From Veillonella sp. (GTDB lineage Bacteria; Bacillota; Negativicutes; Veillonellales; Veillonellaceae): 64,000 bases of DNA. The position numbers were made by a program, and so were the translations under genes. Where the stretch lies: assembly GCF_018364065.1 (NCBI RefSeq), contig NZ_JAGZMO010000001.1, forward strand, positions 248,001-312,000, in the 5' to 3' direction. Numbering within the stretch: position 1 is the stretch's first letter; each line of letters begins with the position of its first letter. This document shows positions 43,471 to 53,136 of this stretch, one piece after another. The notes beneath the pieces were generated by a model. It did not search any database, was not told the origin of the DNA, and saw only the letters and a program-made list of their open reading frames with translations.

Positions 43471-45354
43471 ATTGCGGCTGTATTCGAAGTACTTAGCTTC
43501 CAATTCAAGCATTTTTTCGTTCATTTCCACCTGCAATTTGGAGGCTGTATCGAAGTCACCGCTGTTAACCGCTTCGATAATACGTGTGAACAAGGATTTT
43601 TCAGTTACACTGTCTTTTGCAAGGTATACGCGAAGACGGTTAACTTCTTCCCAGCGAGCATCGTCGAAGGAATTAGTTTCGTGAGCTGCACGCATAGCGC
43701 GGATTGTGCCCAAGTTAGCAGGTACAATGCGGTTTACCAATTCCAAAGTCCAGCGTTTCTGAATACCGGCGATGAAGGAATCCATCAAATCTTTCGCAAA
43801 TGCACCGGCACCGGCCAAAGCATCCACTTTTTCAGGGTTGTTCTTATAGCCCAAGATGTTTTCCCAAACAGTAGCAGGCGGTACACCGAACATGGAGTCG
43901 CGTTCTTCCGGTGTATAATCTTCAAATACGTCTTTTTCAGAACGATATGCACGACCCTGTTCTAAGTAATCAGCAGCATCTTCAGGAGCTTTGGAGATTT
44001 CAGCCAACAATGCTTCATAAGATTTGCCGGATTTAATTACATAGCGAAGACCGTCAAGTACGGCGGAGTAAATCAACGCGATAGCTGTGTAAGTGTTAGT
44101 GTAAGGGTTTGGCGAACGAAGTTCGAAACGTGTAGCCATCGGATTGTCAATATCGCGAATTAAACCGCAAAGGATAGTACGGTTACGGCTTGGAACGCTT
44201 GGATCTTTACCGAAGGAAGTTACGATACAAATTGGTGCTTCGAAACCAGGTTTTAAGCGGTTCAAGGAGTCTGTTGTAGACGTAATGAACGGATTGATAA
44301 CTTCATAGTTCTTCAAAAGACCCATAATAGCGCCAAGGCCGATGGAGCTTAATGCAGCTTTGCGCATATCAGCCGGGGAGAACAAGTTAACCATTTTACC
44401 GCTCTTCAATTTAGCCATTAAACCGAAGTGAGTATGTTCACCGGAACCGGCAACACCGATAATAGGTTTTGCCTGGAAGGTTACATCCAAACCGTATTTA
44501 CGGAATACTTCACGCACGATAATGCGAGCCTGTAATTCGTTGTCAGCAGTCTGCAATGGATTGCCGGTGTATTTCCAGTCGATTTCCAACTGTTCCAATA
44601 CATGGTCCATATGGCCTTCATCGTCGATTTTACCTTTAACGCCGCCCACTTCTTTGTGACCCATTTCAGCATGTAAACCGTAATCATTGAGGCGAAGTAC
44701 AGCTTCTTCCATGGCGGTTCTTACGGCGCCATGTGTACGCTGCCAGTACTGTTCCTGCAATTTCTGAGATGTGGACAATTCCTTAGTACTTACAACCTGA
44801 GATGGTGTTTTAACCCAGAATTCCAATTCAGTAGCGGTTGTAAATACAAGGTCTGCTACATCATCGAAATTTACATGGTCCATATCGGCCACTTTGTATT
44901 CTTTTAATAATGTTAACAATTCGCTTTTAACGAATGTAAGAGTGTCTTTTAAAATGGAACGGGAATCAACATAGCGGTCATTGTGATTCAAGAATGCCGG
45001 AATGCGAAGAGTACCGGTAGGACGACCTGTCGCTTTGTCGATGTTTTCTTCGTTGTAGTCCACGAACCAGTTAACGCTCGGATCGGCCCAGATGTCAACT
45101 CGAGCATTGTTCAAGGTTGCAATATTAGTAAGTACAACGGAAGAACCGTCAGTTTGTACGGCACGACCTTCGAAGAATGATTCATAGTCATCAAAGAACA
45201 CGGAAACAGGAATTTTTTCGTCTGTATCGTTACCGGCAAGATCCACGCCTACCAAGGATACAAACTTAATTTCCGGATGCTGCTCCAATAAAGCGAGCAC
45301 ACCCTCTTTACCATACTGACCTGCGGGAATGTAGTAAATTAAATCGTTGTTCAT
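43462..45354 (-). CDS. glnA: Glutamine synthetase, long form
   Basis: ATP-dependent amidation of glutamate. About 630 residues, longer than the 440-470 of type I. N-terminal beta-grasp-like part, then a catalytic core with ATELEFWV, EMGHKEVGGVKGK, IIGVAGSGEHTHFGL, and RNRTILCGLI; a helical C-terminal extension of about 100 residues. Start ATG 45354 (GGAGG upstream); the frame is open up to 45420 through a terminator hairpin in the leader. Regulation by attenuation is likely given that leader. Confidence 0.9.
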   Translation of the reverse strand: MNNDLIYYIPAGQYGKEGVLALLEQHPEIKFVSLVGVDLAGNDTDEKIPVSVFFDDYESFFEGRAVQTDGSSVVLTNIATLNNARVDIWADPSVNWFVDYNEENIDKATGRPTGTLRIPAFLNHNDRYVDSRSILKDTLTFVKSELLTLLKEYKVADMDHVNFDDVADLVFTTATELEFWVKTPSQVVSTKELSTSQKLQEQYWQRTHGAVRTAMEEAVLRLNDYGLHAEMGHKEVGGVKGKIDDEGHMDHVLEQLEIDWKYTGNPLQTADNELQARIIVREVFRKYGLDVTFQAKPIIGVAGSGEHTHFGLMAKLKSGKMVNLFSPADMRKAALSSIGLGAIMGLLKNYEVINPFITSTTDSLNRLKPGFEAPICIVTSFGKDPSVPSRNRTILCGLIRDIDNPMATRFELRSPNPYTNTYTAIALIYSAVLDGLRYVIKSGKSYEALLAEISKAPEDAADYLEQGRAYRSEKDVFEDYTPEERDSMFGVPPATVWENILGYKNNPEKVDALAGAGAFAKDLMDSFIAGIQKRWTLELVNRIVPANLGTIRAMRAAHETNSFDDARWEEVNRLRVYLAKDSVTEKSLFTRIIEAVNSGDFDTASKLQVEMNEKMLELEAKYFEYSRNLI

Positions 45355-45370
45355 AATATAGCCTCCTATA

Positions 45371-45417
45371 AAACAAAAAGACCTATACCTTGTTAAATCT
45401 AACAAGGTATAGGTCTT
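45371..45417 (-). terminator. Terminator hairpin in glnA leader
   Basis: A perfect 18-bp stem (45378-45395 with 45400-45417), four-base loop, then a T-rich run on the minus strand. It begins about 20 bases after the predicted glnA start point, so it lies between promoter and gene. Confidence 0.9.
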
Positions 45418-45443
45418 CATTGACCGATTATTATTTTAGGTGT

Positions 45444-45472
45444 ATGTTACCATACTCGATAGCATATGTCAA
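45444..45472 (-). promoter_or_regulatory. Predicted promoter of glnA
   Basis: Minus strand TTGACA (45467-45472), 17-base spacer, TAACAT (45444-45449). It starts just after the yqeY stop codon. Confidence 0.75.
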
Positions 45473-45476
45473 CAGA

Positions 45477-45932
45477 TTAACCATTAACTTTAGCTATTTC
45501 TTCACGGACAATTGTATTTACTAGTTTGCCATCGGCTCTGCCGCGAGTTTCGGGCATCACCTTGCCCATTACATCACCCATTTTCACAGGTGCTGTGAGT
45601 GAGCTGATTGCATTAACTACAATAGTACGAATTTCTTCTTCCTTAAGCTGTTCAGGCATATACTTTTTCAGTACATCCATTTCAGCCTTAGTTTGTTCAA
45701 CGAGATCATCACGATGACCTTTAACAAATTCAGCTAATGAATCTTGACGCATTTTCATTTCTTTGGCCAAAATTCCTAATATATCTGTATCGTTAAGCTC
45801 ACGCTTTTCGTCAATTTCCGTATTTTTGATAGCACTGTTAACCATTCGGATAACCGATAAAGCAAGCTTCCCGGCTTCACGAGCCTTCATTGCTTCTTTC
45901 ATATCCGCTTTAAGCTGTTCTTTTAAGGACAT
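45477..45932 (-). CDS. yqeY: GatB/YqeY-domain protein
   Basis: Small cytoplasmic protein of about 151 residues related to the tail domain of the GatB amidotransferase subunit; function is not firmly known, perhaps tRNA-related. Typical segments: LKEQLKADMKEAMKAREAGKL at the N terminus and MGDVMGKVMPETRGRADGKLV at the C terminus. ATG 45932 has GGAGGG upstream. It follows rpsU by 23 bases, the usual arrangement in Firmicutes. Confidence 0.93.
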   Translation of the reverse strand: MSLKEQLKADMKEAMKAREAGKLALSVIRMVNSAIKNTEIDEKRELNDTDILGILAKEMKMRQDSLAEFVKGHRDDLVEQTKAEMDVLKKYMPEQLKEEEIRTIVVNAISSLTAPVKMGDVMGKVMPETRGRADGKLVNTIVREEIAKVNG

Positions 45933-45955
45933 GCCAATTCCCTCCAAGATAAATC

Positions 45956-46135
45956 TTATGCTCTGAATTTGCGCTTACGTGCTGCTTCAGATTTTTTCTT
46001 TCTTTTTACGCTTGGTTTTTCGTAGTGTTCGCGTTTTCTTACTTCAGACAAAACACCCGCTTTTTGGCAGGAGCGTTTAAAGCGACGAAGAGCGCTTTCA
46101 AGCGTTTCATTTTTACCGACTTTAATTTCAGACAT
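45956..46135 (-). CDS. rpsU: Ribosomal protein bS21
   Basis: A 59-residue, strongly basic protein of the 30S subunit, starting SEIKVGKNETLESALRRFKR and ending in a KRKKKSEAARKRKF tail. ATG 46135 has GGAGGGAGGGA upstream. It has its own consensus promoter. Position between the HIT gene and yqeY at the end of the heat-shock/translation operon is usual. Confidence 0.95.
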   Translation of the reverse strand: MSEIKVGKNETLESALRRFKRSCQKAGVLSEVRKREHYEKPSVKRKKKSEAARKRKFRA

Positions 46136-46198
46136 CTATATCCCTCCCTCCAAAATATACTATGGAAGTGCAGGTATTTACTATACGCACATAAAGAT
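46136..46198 (-). other. Leader of rpsU
   Basis: Between the promoter and the ribosome site; no obvious hairpin. Confidence 0.4.
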
Positions 46199-46227
46199 AT
46201 TATAATATTTGCGCTTTTCTTTGTCAA
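46199..46227 (-). promoter_or_regulatory. Consensus promoter of rpsU-yqeY
   Basis: Minus strand TTGACA (46222-46227), 17-base spacer, TATAAT (46199-46204). Confidence 0.88.
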
Positions 46228-46393
46228 TATTTCCGGCCCCGTTTATATAAGATTCTTATAGAAAATATCTTATTAAATCATAGGACTTATTTCAATTTCT
46301 TATTGACATACTACGTGAAATAATATGTGAAAACAAACATAGAAAATTGTATGAAATATTTAGTACAAAGTTAGGCGCCTGTGCTCATAAACA

Positions 46394-46428
46394 GGGCTTT
46401 ATCTCACAAGTAAATGTTGATAAAGCCC
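46394..46428 (-). terminator. Stem-loop after the HIT gene, weak terminator
   Basis: GGGCTTTATC (46394-46403) pairs with GATAAAGCCC (46419-46428); the minus strand continues TGTTTATG, a poor T run. The 170 bases between it and the rpsU promoter show nothing else. Confidence 0.6.
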
Positions 46429-46469
46429 CTATAGAATGCCATAAACTATAATACCTTACAACGAGTCAC

Positions 46470-46814
46470 TTATGCTTCAGGCCAGCCAAGTTCCTGGCCG
46501 CCCAATAAATGAGCATGTAGATGGAATACAGTTTGACCTGCCTTTTCACCTGTGTTTAATACAAGGCGGTAACCGTCTTTCGAAATGCCTAATTCCTTGG
46601 CCACATCGCGTACGAAAGGCAATAAGCCTTCTACATAGTCCGCATTAGCTTCTGTTAAATGCGCAATATTGGCTACGTGGTTTTTAGGAATAATCAATGC
46701 ATGTACTTTTGTTACAGGATTGATGTCGTGAAATGCCAGAAACTTATCGTTTTCTAAAATTTTCTTACATGGAATTTCACCGGCAATAATTTTACAGAAA
46801 ATACAATCACTCAT
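46470..46814 (-). CDS. HIT-family nucleotide-binding hydrolase (HinT type)
   Basis: Purine nucleoside phosphoramidase family. SDCIFCKIIAGEIPCKKIL and the His-triad HLHAHLLGG are diagnostic. Start ATG 46814 with AAGAAGG upstream gives 114 residues, the usual HinT length. The gene overlaps mtaB only if the longer frame is used; with this start it begins 32 bases after it. Confidence 0.94.
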   Translation of the reverse strand: MSDCIFCKIIAGEIPCKKILENDKFLAFHDINPVTKVHALIIPKNHVANIAHLTEANADYVEGLLPFVRDVAKELGISKDGYRLVLNTGEKAGQTVFHLHAHLLGGQELGWPEA

Positions 46815-46845
46815 GGGTATACCTTCTTCCTCTACACCGCGCCGA

Positions 46846-48144
46846 CTATTCAATAATCAGCGACTCACCGTCAAATTCTTTCACGGTTCCTCCAATAATA
46901 CTGCCTATAGGATAATCCGCATCTTCTTTTTTTATTTTACCGTGAATGTATTCATTCGTAAAGCCCACATAGTATCCGTCCACTTCTCGTTCCACCAGGA
47001 TCTCCGCTTTTTTGCCGATTAAGGTGTTGGCGAAATTGGTCAATCCCTGCTGTCCTAAACTATTCAACAAGGCTACACGGGTCTTCTTCACCGCTTCCGG
47101 CACCTGATTTTCCATAGTCGCCGCCGGCGTACCTTCACGAATGGAATACGGGAAGGCATGAATATGAGTGAATCCGATTTCTTTTACTGTATTCATAGTT
47201 TCATCGAAATCTTCGTCAGTTTCCCCCGGGAAGCCTGCAATAATATCGGTAGTAATAGCCAAGCCCGGAATGCGATTACGCAACATTGCTACCAAATCTT
47301 TAAAATCCTGCAGCTTGTAGTGGCGGTTCATCAATTTTAAAATGTGGTCGGAACCGGCCTGTAGCGGCAAGTGTAAATGTGTACAGAATCGCGGTTCATT
47401 CGCCATGAGGTCAATCAGTTCATCGGACACTTCGACGGACTCGATGGAACCGAGGCGAATACGTTGTAAACCGTCAATAGTCAACAAAGCTTTAACAACA
47501 TGGGCCAAGTTCGGCTTATCAGGCAATTCCACACCGTAGTTGCCCAAGTGAATCCCCGTAAGTACAATCTCCTTGTAACCGTGAGCCACAAGGCGTTTCG
47601 CTTCTTCCAAAATGTCATCTACACGGCGGGATTTCAATTTGCCGCGAGTGTAAGGAATGATACAGAACGTACAGTAGTTGTTACAACCTTCCTGAATCTT
47701 CATAAATGCGCGGGCTTTGTCGATTTCATCACCGTATAAAGGCATTTCTTCAAAGGTGGACTGCTCCATAATATTACGCACAATATTGATTTGCTTTTCC
47801 GTAGATTCAAGCTGTTCAACCAGCTCCACTACTTTGTTTCGATTGTTCGTACCGATTACCAGGTTAACACCTTCAATAGCCGCAATAGCGTCCGGTGCCA
47901 ACTGGGCGTAACAGCCCGTAACAATAATATACGCATCTTCATTTGTGCGCTTTGCTTTACGGATCAACTGACGGGACTTACGTTCCCCCATATTCGTTAC
48001 AGAACAGGTATTGATTACGTAAATGTCCGCTTTCTCGTCAAAATCCACCGGCGTATAGCCGCTATCTATAAATAAACCTCGCATGGCGTCTGTGTCATAC
48101 TGATTCACACGACAGCCCAAGGTTGTAAATGCTACTGTTTTCAT
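46846..48144 (-). CDS. mtaB: tRNA (t6A37) methylthiotransferase MtaB
   Basis: Radical-SAM enzyme that adds a methylthio group to t6A37 of tRNAs. N-terminal domain with three cysteines (TLGCRVNQYD, NTCSVT, VTGCYAQ) for the second cluster, the radical-SAM CNNYCTFC at about 150, and a C-terminal TRAM domain. Length 432 is normal. Its place after rsmE in the dnaK operon is common in Firmicutes. Confidence 0.94.
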   Translation of the reverse strand: MKTVAFTTLGCRVNQYDTDAMRGLFIDSGYTPVDFDEKADIYVINTCSVTNMGERKSRQLIRKAKRTNEDAYIIVTGCYAQLAPDAIAAIEGVNLVIGTNNRNKVVELVEQLESTEKQINIVRNIMEQSTFEEMPLYGDEIDKARAFMKIQEGCNNYCTFCIIPYTRGKLKSRRVDDILEEAKRLVAHGYKEIVLTGIHLGNYGVELPDKPNLAHVVKALLTIDGLQRIRLGSIESVEVSDELIDLMANEPRFCTHLHLPLQAGSDHILKLMNRHYKLQDFKDLVAMLRNRIPGLAITTDIIAGFPGETDEDFDETMNTVKEIGFTHIHAFPYSIREGTPAATMENQVPEAVKKTRVALLNSLGQQGLTNFANTLIGKKAEILVEREVDGYYVGFTNEYIHGKIKKEDADYPIGSIIGGTVKEFDGESLIIE

Positions 48145-48219
48145 GAGATTTTACTTCGCTCCTCACTATTTTATATAAACTGTAAAACCCTTTACAGATA
48201 TTAATTCAATGTTTTAATC

Positions 48220-48954
48220 TTACATATTCAGCTCGTACTGCAACATGCTCACAGCGCCGATAGCTGCCGTCTCAGCCCGCAAAATAGTGTTACCCAAGGT
48301 AACCGACTTCACACCGGCCGCTTCATACTCAGCCACTTCCGTCGGCGTCAAACCGCCTTCAGGACCGATGAAAATAACAACCCGTTCAATGGTTTCGCCA
48401 TTATTATCTTGAAGAGCCTCTTTCAACGTGCGGCTCTGTTCATTTTCATAGGCTACCAATAATAAGGTATTTGGATTTGTCTCACGTTCAATGATTTCAT
48501 TGATGGACAATTCCGCTTCCAGCTCCGGCAATTTAGCACGCCCGCACTGCTGGGCCGCTTCTTTTATAATTTTCTGCCAGCGGCTTATCTTCTGTGGCAG
48601 CTTGCTATCTTTATATTGGGCCACGCAATTTTTCATATTCGTTGCATACACTGTGTGTACATTCAATTCCGTAGCTTTCTGTAGCACCAGTTCCAGTTTA
48701 TCCGCTTTTAAAAAGCCCTGCACCAGTACAATCTCCACTTCATCGTCCTGTACGACACCATCCTGGAGTATACGGGCTCGCGCCTGTCCATCCACAACGT
48801 CGATCAGTTCATACGTGGCCGTACGGCCGTCACTGCCGCCTACCAAGATCGGTTTGCTCATTTTATGACGAAATACATTCAATAAATGATGCGTCGTATC
48901 AGCAGGCAAAACTATTTCGTCCGTTAACGGAACATCTATAAAAATTTTTTTCAT
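48220..48954 (-). CDS. rsmE: 16S rRNA m3U1498 methyltransferase
   Basis: SPOUT methylase. N-terminal PUA-like domain, then the knotted catalytic part with VLVQGFLKADKLELVLQKATEL, QCGRAKLP and IGPEGGLTPTEV, LGNTILRAETA. Length 244 is normal. Lies between prmA and mtaB. Confidence 0.94.
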   Translation of the reverse strand: MKKIFIDVPLTDEIVLPADTTHHLLNVFRHKMSKPILVGGSDGRTATYELIDVVDGQARARILQDGVVQDDEVEIVLVQGFLKADKLELVLQKATELNVHTVYATNMKNCVAQYKDSKLPQKISRWQKIIKEAAQQCGRAKLPELEAELSINEIIERETNPNTLLLVAYENEQSRTLKEALQDNNGETIERVVIFIGPEGGLTPTEVAEYEAAGVKSVTLGNTILRAETAAIGAVSMLQYELNM

Positions 48955-49061
48955 GAATATACCTCTCTAAGCAATCCAATGTATTGTGTAAATGATGTAC
49001 TCTTTAGTATATCATGACTTGAGGATTAAATCTAATTTATTCGAATTGAATAATCAATCTA

Positions 49062-49919
49062 TTACTCTACACGTGGCGTTAAGGCCAATGTATGCCAGCT
49101 GCCCTTCACCAATTCAGTCTCAATCTTCCAATGGGCCTGAATAAACGGCATAATTTCCTCGTAGCGCTCGTCGATGATGCCGCTGATAATCAAGATACCA
49201 TTCGCATCCAATTTCTTGCTTATAGCCGGCAAGAGCATTTTTAAAGGGTCTACGGTCAAGTTAGCCAAGATTAAATCAGCTTTGCCATCAAAGTCCTTAT
49301 CTAAATCGCCGCAAATCAAAGTGGCATTTACATTGTTCAGTTTACAGTTTGCTTCCGCCTGTGCCACAGCGTCAGCGTCAATATCGATACCCACCAAGTT
49401 CGTTAAACCCAGTTCATATGCTACCAGCAGCAAAATTCCGGTTCCCGTGCCGATATCCAGGCACGTTTTACGACCTTTTCCATAGGTTGCCATAAGCTCC
49501 GCACAGGCTCTGGTCGTTTCATGAGCACCGGTACCAAAGGACAGTTCGGAGTCAATCGTAATAATCTTATCTCCCGCCGCCGGCGTATACTCTTTCCAGG
49601 CGGGGCGAATAATAATATGCGGTAAAATCTCCGTCGGCTCAATATACTGCTGCCAACTGTTATACCAGTCCGTATCAGTAACAGTCTTTGTTTCCAGATC
49701 CGAGTAATCTACGTGACCTTCTTTCAATAAGGCCTCCACCTCGTCAGCCCATTGCTGCGCCGGTTTACTCATATCGCCGTAAATTGTCAATTTTACCAAG
49801 TCCGGCTGATCCGGTAAATCTTCTTCAATGATTCCGTTGCTGCTGAAATTGTCAAAAAGAGTAGTCACCTCGTCGATGACTACTCTTTTCACTGCAACGG
49901 ATATTTCTATCCATTCCAT
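49062..49919 (-). CDS. prmA: Ribosomal protein L11 methyltransferase
   Basis: SAM-dependent trimethylation of L11. The C-terminal Rossmann domain carries LDIGTGTGILLLVAYELG and DLILANLT; the N-terminal substrate domain begins MEWIEISVAV. Length 285 is normal. It follows dnaJ in the operon. Confidence 0.94.
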   Translation of the reverse strand: MEWIEISVAVKRVVIDEVTTLFDNFSSNGIIEEDLPDQPDLVKLTIYGDMSKPAQQWADEVEALLKEGHVDYSDLETKTVTDTDWYNSWQQYIEPTEILPHIIIRPAWKEYTPAAGDKIITIDSELSFGTGAHETTRACAELMATYGKGRKTCLDIGTGTGILLLVAYELGLTNLVGIDIDADAVAQAEANCKLNNVNATLICGDLDKDFDGKADLILANLTVDPLKMLLPAISKKLDANGILIISGIIDERYEEIMPFIQAHWKIETELVKGSWHTLALTPRVE

Positions 49920-50004
49920 ATAAGTACCTCATTGTGAAATACAATCTATATTGTACGTACTAAATAAGCACGCACTACAGTCATTACTTTGTACTTATCT
50001 AATA

Positions 50005-51207
50005 CTATGAGTTTAATGACAATTTGTCAAACAATTTAAACTGGAAAGTTTCCTTCAGCTTTTCACCCATGTTCTTCAAAAAGCCTTTGTCCTGATTTAA
50101 CTGACTCACATCTTCATTACCTTCCTTGGCAAACTCAATGAGTAACTGTTTCTGTTTATCAGTCAATTTCTTAGGCGTATTTACAATTACGCGTACATGA
50201 TGATCCCCTCTTTGTTTAGGGTTTCGTTGGTACGGAATGCCCTTGCCCTTAATGCGGAATACGGTGCCGCTCTGCGTGCCTGCAGGAATCTTAAGATCCA
50301 TTTGGCCGTCCAGCGTATTCACTCGGATTGTGCAGCCCAATGCAGCCTGTGCAAAGGAAATATTGGCCGAGCTGATAACTTCATAGCCCTGACGCTCGAA
50401 CTCATTACTTGGACGCACATAAACGTATAAGTACAAGTCGCCTCGTGGACCGCCGTTAATGCCCGGTTCACCTTCATTAGCAACGCGAACGCGATTACCG
50501 CTATCTACTCCCGGAGGAATTCGAACTTCAAGTTGACGGTTAACCACAGTTTGACCGCTACCATGACATTTTTTACATTCTTTTTCAATCTTCTTGCCTG
50601 TACCGTGACATATAGAACATGTACGGGACGAACGCATCTGACCGAATGGGGTGTTCTGTACCACTGTTTCCTGACCGGATCCGTGACAGCGCGGACAAGT
50701 TTCCACTTTGCTGCCCGGTTCACCGCCGGTGCCGTGGCAGTGATCACATTCTTCATGACGATTAACAACAATCTTTATAGTTTTACCGAAAGCGGCATCA
50801 CTAAAGCTGATTTCCACTTCCTGTTGTAAATCATCACCCTTTTGCGGGCCACTGCGCTGACGACCGCCGCCGCCAAAGAACATATCGAAAATATCGCCAA
50901 AGCCACCGGCCTGACCGCCAAAACCGCTGAAGTCAAAGCCACCGGCTCCACCGAAACCGCCGGCCCCGGCGCCTCCACCCTGAGTGAAGGCGTCATGACC
51001 GTACTGATCATATTGAGCACGTTTTGTCTCATTGGATAAGACTTCATAGGCTTCATTAGCTTCTTTAAATTTTTCTTCTGCTTCTTTGGGATTATCGCGG
51101 TTTACGTCTGGATGGTATTGTCGTGCCTTTTTACGAAAGGCCTTCTTTATCTCGTCTTGGGACGCATCTTTGCTGACCCCAAGGACGTCATAATAATCCT
51201 TTGCCAT
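50005..51207 (-). CDS. dnaJ: Chaperone DnaJ
   Basis: Co-chaperone stimulating DnaK. J domain (1-70) with the HPD motif in YHPDVNRD; glycine/phenylalanine-rich segment (about 75-120); four CxxCxGxG zinc repeats (CDHCHGTG, CPRCHGSG, CSICHGTG, CKKCHGSG); and C-terminal substrate domains. Length 400 is slightly above average. It starts 17 bases after dnaK. Confidence 0.97.
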   Translation of the reverse strand: MAKDYYDVLGVSKDASQDEIKKAFRKKARQYHPDVNRDNPKEAEEKFKEANEAYEVLSNETKRAQYDQYGHDAFTQGGGAGAGGFGGAGGFDFSGFGGQAGGFGDIFDMFFGGGGRQRSGPQKGDDLQQEVEISFSDAAFGKTIKIVVNRHEECDHCHGTGGEPGSKVETCPRCHGSGQETVVQNTPFGQMRSSRTCSICHGTGKKIEKECKKCHGSGQTVVNRQLEVRIPPGVDSGNRVRVANEGEPGINGGPRGDLYLYVYVRPSNEFERQGYEVISSANISFAQAALGCTIRVNTLDGQMDLKIPAGTQSGTVFRIKGKGIPYQRNPKQRGDHHVRVIVNTPKKLTDKQKQLLIEFAKEGNEDVSQLNQDKGFLKNMGEKLKETFQFKLFDKLSLNS

Positions 51208-51224
51208 TATCTAACCTTACCCTC

Positions 51225-53072
51225 TTATTTATTCTGATCGTCTTTTACTTCAGTGTATTCAGCGTCAACTACGTCGTCCTGACCCTGCTGTGCGCCCTGT
51301 TGTTGTGCACCGCCTTGAGCACCGGCCTGGCTTGCAGCCTGAGCTTGTTCATACATCTTAGTGGACAATTCATATAAAGGTTTAGTTAATTCTTCGCTCT
51401 TAGCTTTAATATCTTCTACGTTGCCGGATTCAATAGCAGCTTTCAAAGCGTCTTTTGCAGTCTTAACTTGTTCAAGTGTAGATGCATCAGCTTTGCCTTC
51501 AAAGTCTTTTACTGCTTTTTCAGCCTGGTAAACCAAGGAGTCCGCATTGTTTTTAACTTCGATTTCTTCTTTCTTAGCTTTATCTTCTGCAGCATGAGCT
51601 TCCGCTTCTTTTACCATGCGGTCGATTTCATCCTGTTGCAATCCGCCGGAAGAAGTAATTGTAATAGCCTGTTCTTTACCTGTACCCAAGTCTTTAGCTT
51701 TTACATTTACGATACCGTTAGCATCGATGTTGAATGTAACTTCGATTTTAGGTACTCCGCGTGGAGCTGCAGGGATACCGGTCAATTCAAAACGACCCAA
51801 TGTTTTGTTGTCTGCTGCGAAATCACGTTCACCTTGTAATACATGGATGTCTACAGATGGTTGGTTATCAGCAGCTGTGGAGAATACCTGGCTCTTGGAT
51901 GTAGGGATTGTAGTGTTGCGGTCGATAATGCGAGTGAATACGCCGCCCAAAGTTTCGATACCCAAGGACAATGGAGTTACGTCGAGAAGTAATACGTCTT
52001 TAACTTCACCAACAAGTACACCGCCCTGAATAGCAGCACCTACGGCTACACATTCGTCAGGGTTTACGTTCTTAGTAGGTTCTTTACCAAGTACGCGTTT
52101 GATAGCTTCCTGAACTGCAGGAATACGGGAAGAACCGCCTACCAACAAGATTTTATCGATTTCGTTTACACTGAGACCGGAGTCAGCCAATGCTTTACGA
52201 GTTGGTTCGATAGTAGCTTCTACCAAGTCGTGAGTCAATTCTTCGAATTTTGCACGAGTTAAAGTAAGATCCAAGTGTTTAGGACCGGTAGCGTCAGCTG
52301 TAATGAATGGCAAGTTAATGTTTGTGCTCATTACGCCGGACAATTCGATTTTAGCTTTTTCAGCAGCTTCTTTTAAGCGTTGATCAGCCATTTTATCTTG
52401 AGACAAGTCAATGCCTGTATCTTTTTTGAATTCTTCGATTAACCAGTTCATAACGCGTTGGTCGAAGTCGTCGCCGCCCAAGTGGTTGTTACCGCTAGTT
52501 GCTTTTACTTCGAAAACGCCGTCGCCCAATTCAAGGATGGACACGTCGAATGTACCGCCGCCAAGGTCGAATACCAATACTTTGCCTTCTTCGTCTTTAT
52601 CTACACCGTAAGCAAGTGCTGCTGCTGTAGGTTCGTTGATAATACGAAGTACATCAAGGCCTGCAATAGCGCCCGCATCTTTAGTAGCCTGACGTTGGCT
52701 GTCAGTGAAGTAAGCAGGTACAGTGATAACTGCCTGGGATACTTTTTCACCTAAGTAAGCTTCAGCGTCTGCCTTCAATTTTTGAAGAATCATTGCGGAG
52801 ATTTCTTGTGGTGTGTATTCTTTGTCGTCAATTTTTACTTTGTAGTCAGTACCCATGTGACGTTTAATGGAAGAAATTGTACGTTCAGGATTGGAAACTG
52901 CCTGACGTTTTGCCAACTGACCAACTAAACGTTCACCATTTTTTGCGAAACCAACAACGGAAGGAGTCAAACGGGAGCCTTCCTGATTTGTAACAACAAC
53001 AGCTTCGCCGCCTTCCATTACAGAGACTACAGAGTTTGTTGTACCTAAGTCAATACCAATTACTTTTGCCAT
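51225..53072 (-). CDS. dnaK: Chaperone DnaK (Hsp70)
   Basis: ATP-driven folding chaperone. AKVIGIDLGTTNSVV at the N terminus, VFDLGGGTFDVSIL and LLVGGSSRIPAVQ in the ATPase domain, substrate domain from about 390, and a Gln/Ala/Gly-rich tail ending before EYTEVKDDQNK. Length 615 is normal. Codon use is strongly biased, as for tpx. Control is through the CIRCE operator upstream of hrcA. Confidence 0.97.
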   Translation of the reverse strand: MAKVIGIDLGTTNSVVSVMEGGEAVVVTNQEGSRLTPSVVGFAKNGERLVGQLAKRQAVSNPERTISSIKRHMGTDYKVKIDDKEYTPQEISAMILQKLKADAEAYLGEKVSQAVITVPAYFTDSQRQATKDAGAIAGLDVLRIINEPTAAALAYGVDKDEEGKVLVFDLGGGTFDVSILELGDGVFEVKATSGNNHLGGDDFDQRVMNWLIEEFKKDTGIDLSQDKMADQRLKEAAEKAKIELSGVMSTNINLPFITADATGPKHLDLTLTRAKFEELTHDLVEATIEPTRKALADSGLSVNEIDKILLVGGSSRIPAVQEAIKRVLGKEPTKNVNPDECVAVGAAIQGGVLVGEVKDVLLLDVTPLSLGIETLGGVFTRIIDRNTTIPTSKSQVFSTAADNQPSVDIHVLQGERDFAADNKTLGRFELTGIPAAPRGVPKIEVTFNIDANGIVNVKAKDLGTGKEQAITITSSGGLQQDEIDRMVKEAEAHAAEDKAKKEEIEVKNNADSLVYQAEKAVKDFEGKADASTLEQVKTAKDALKAAIESGNVEDIKAKSEELTKPLYELSTKMYEQAQAASQAGAQGGAQQQGAQQGQDDVVDAEYTEVKDDQNK

Positions 53073-53136
53073 GTCAAATGACCTCCTAAGTTTTAATTTA
53101 TCTATTGAGTATCGTATATTTACGGAATTTATTTAT

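Noticed and set aside
45354..45420. 22-residue N-terminal extension of glnA
   Set aside because: It would translate a terminator hairpin; ATG 45354 has GGAGG upstream.
46025..46261. 78-codon plus-strand frame
   Set aside because: Antisense to rpsU and its promoter, which are much better supported.
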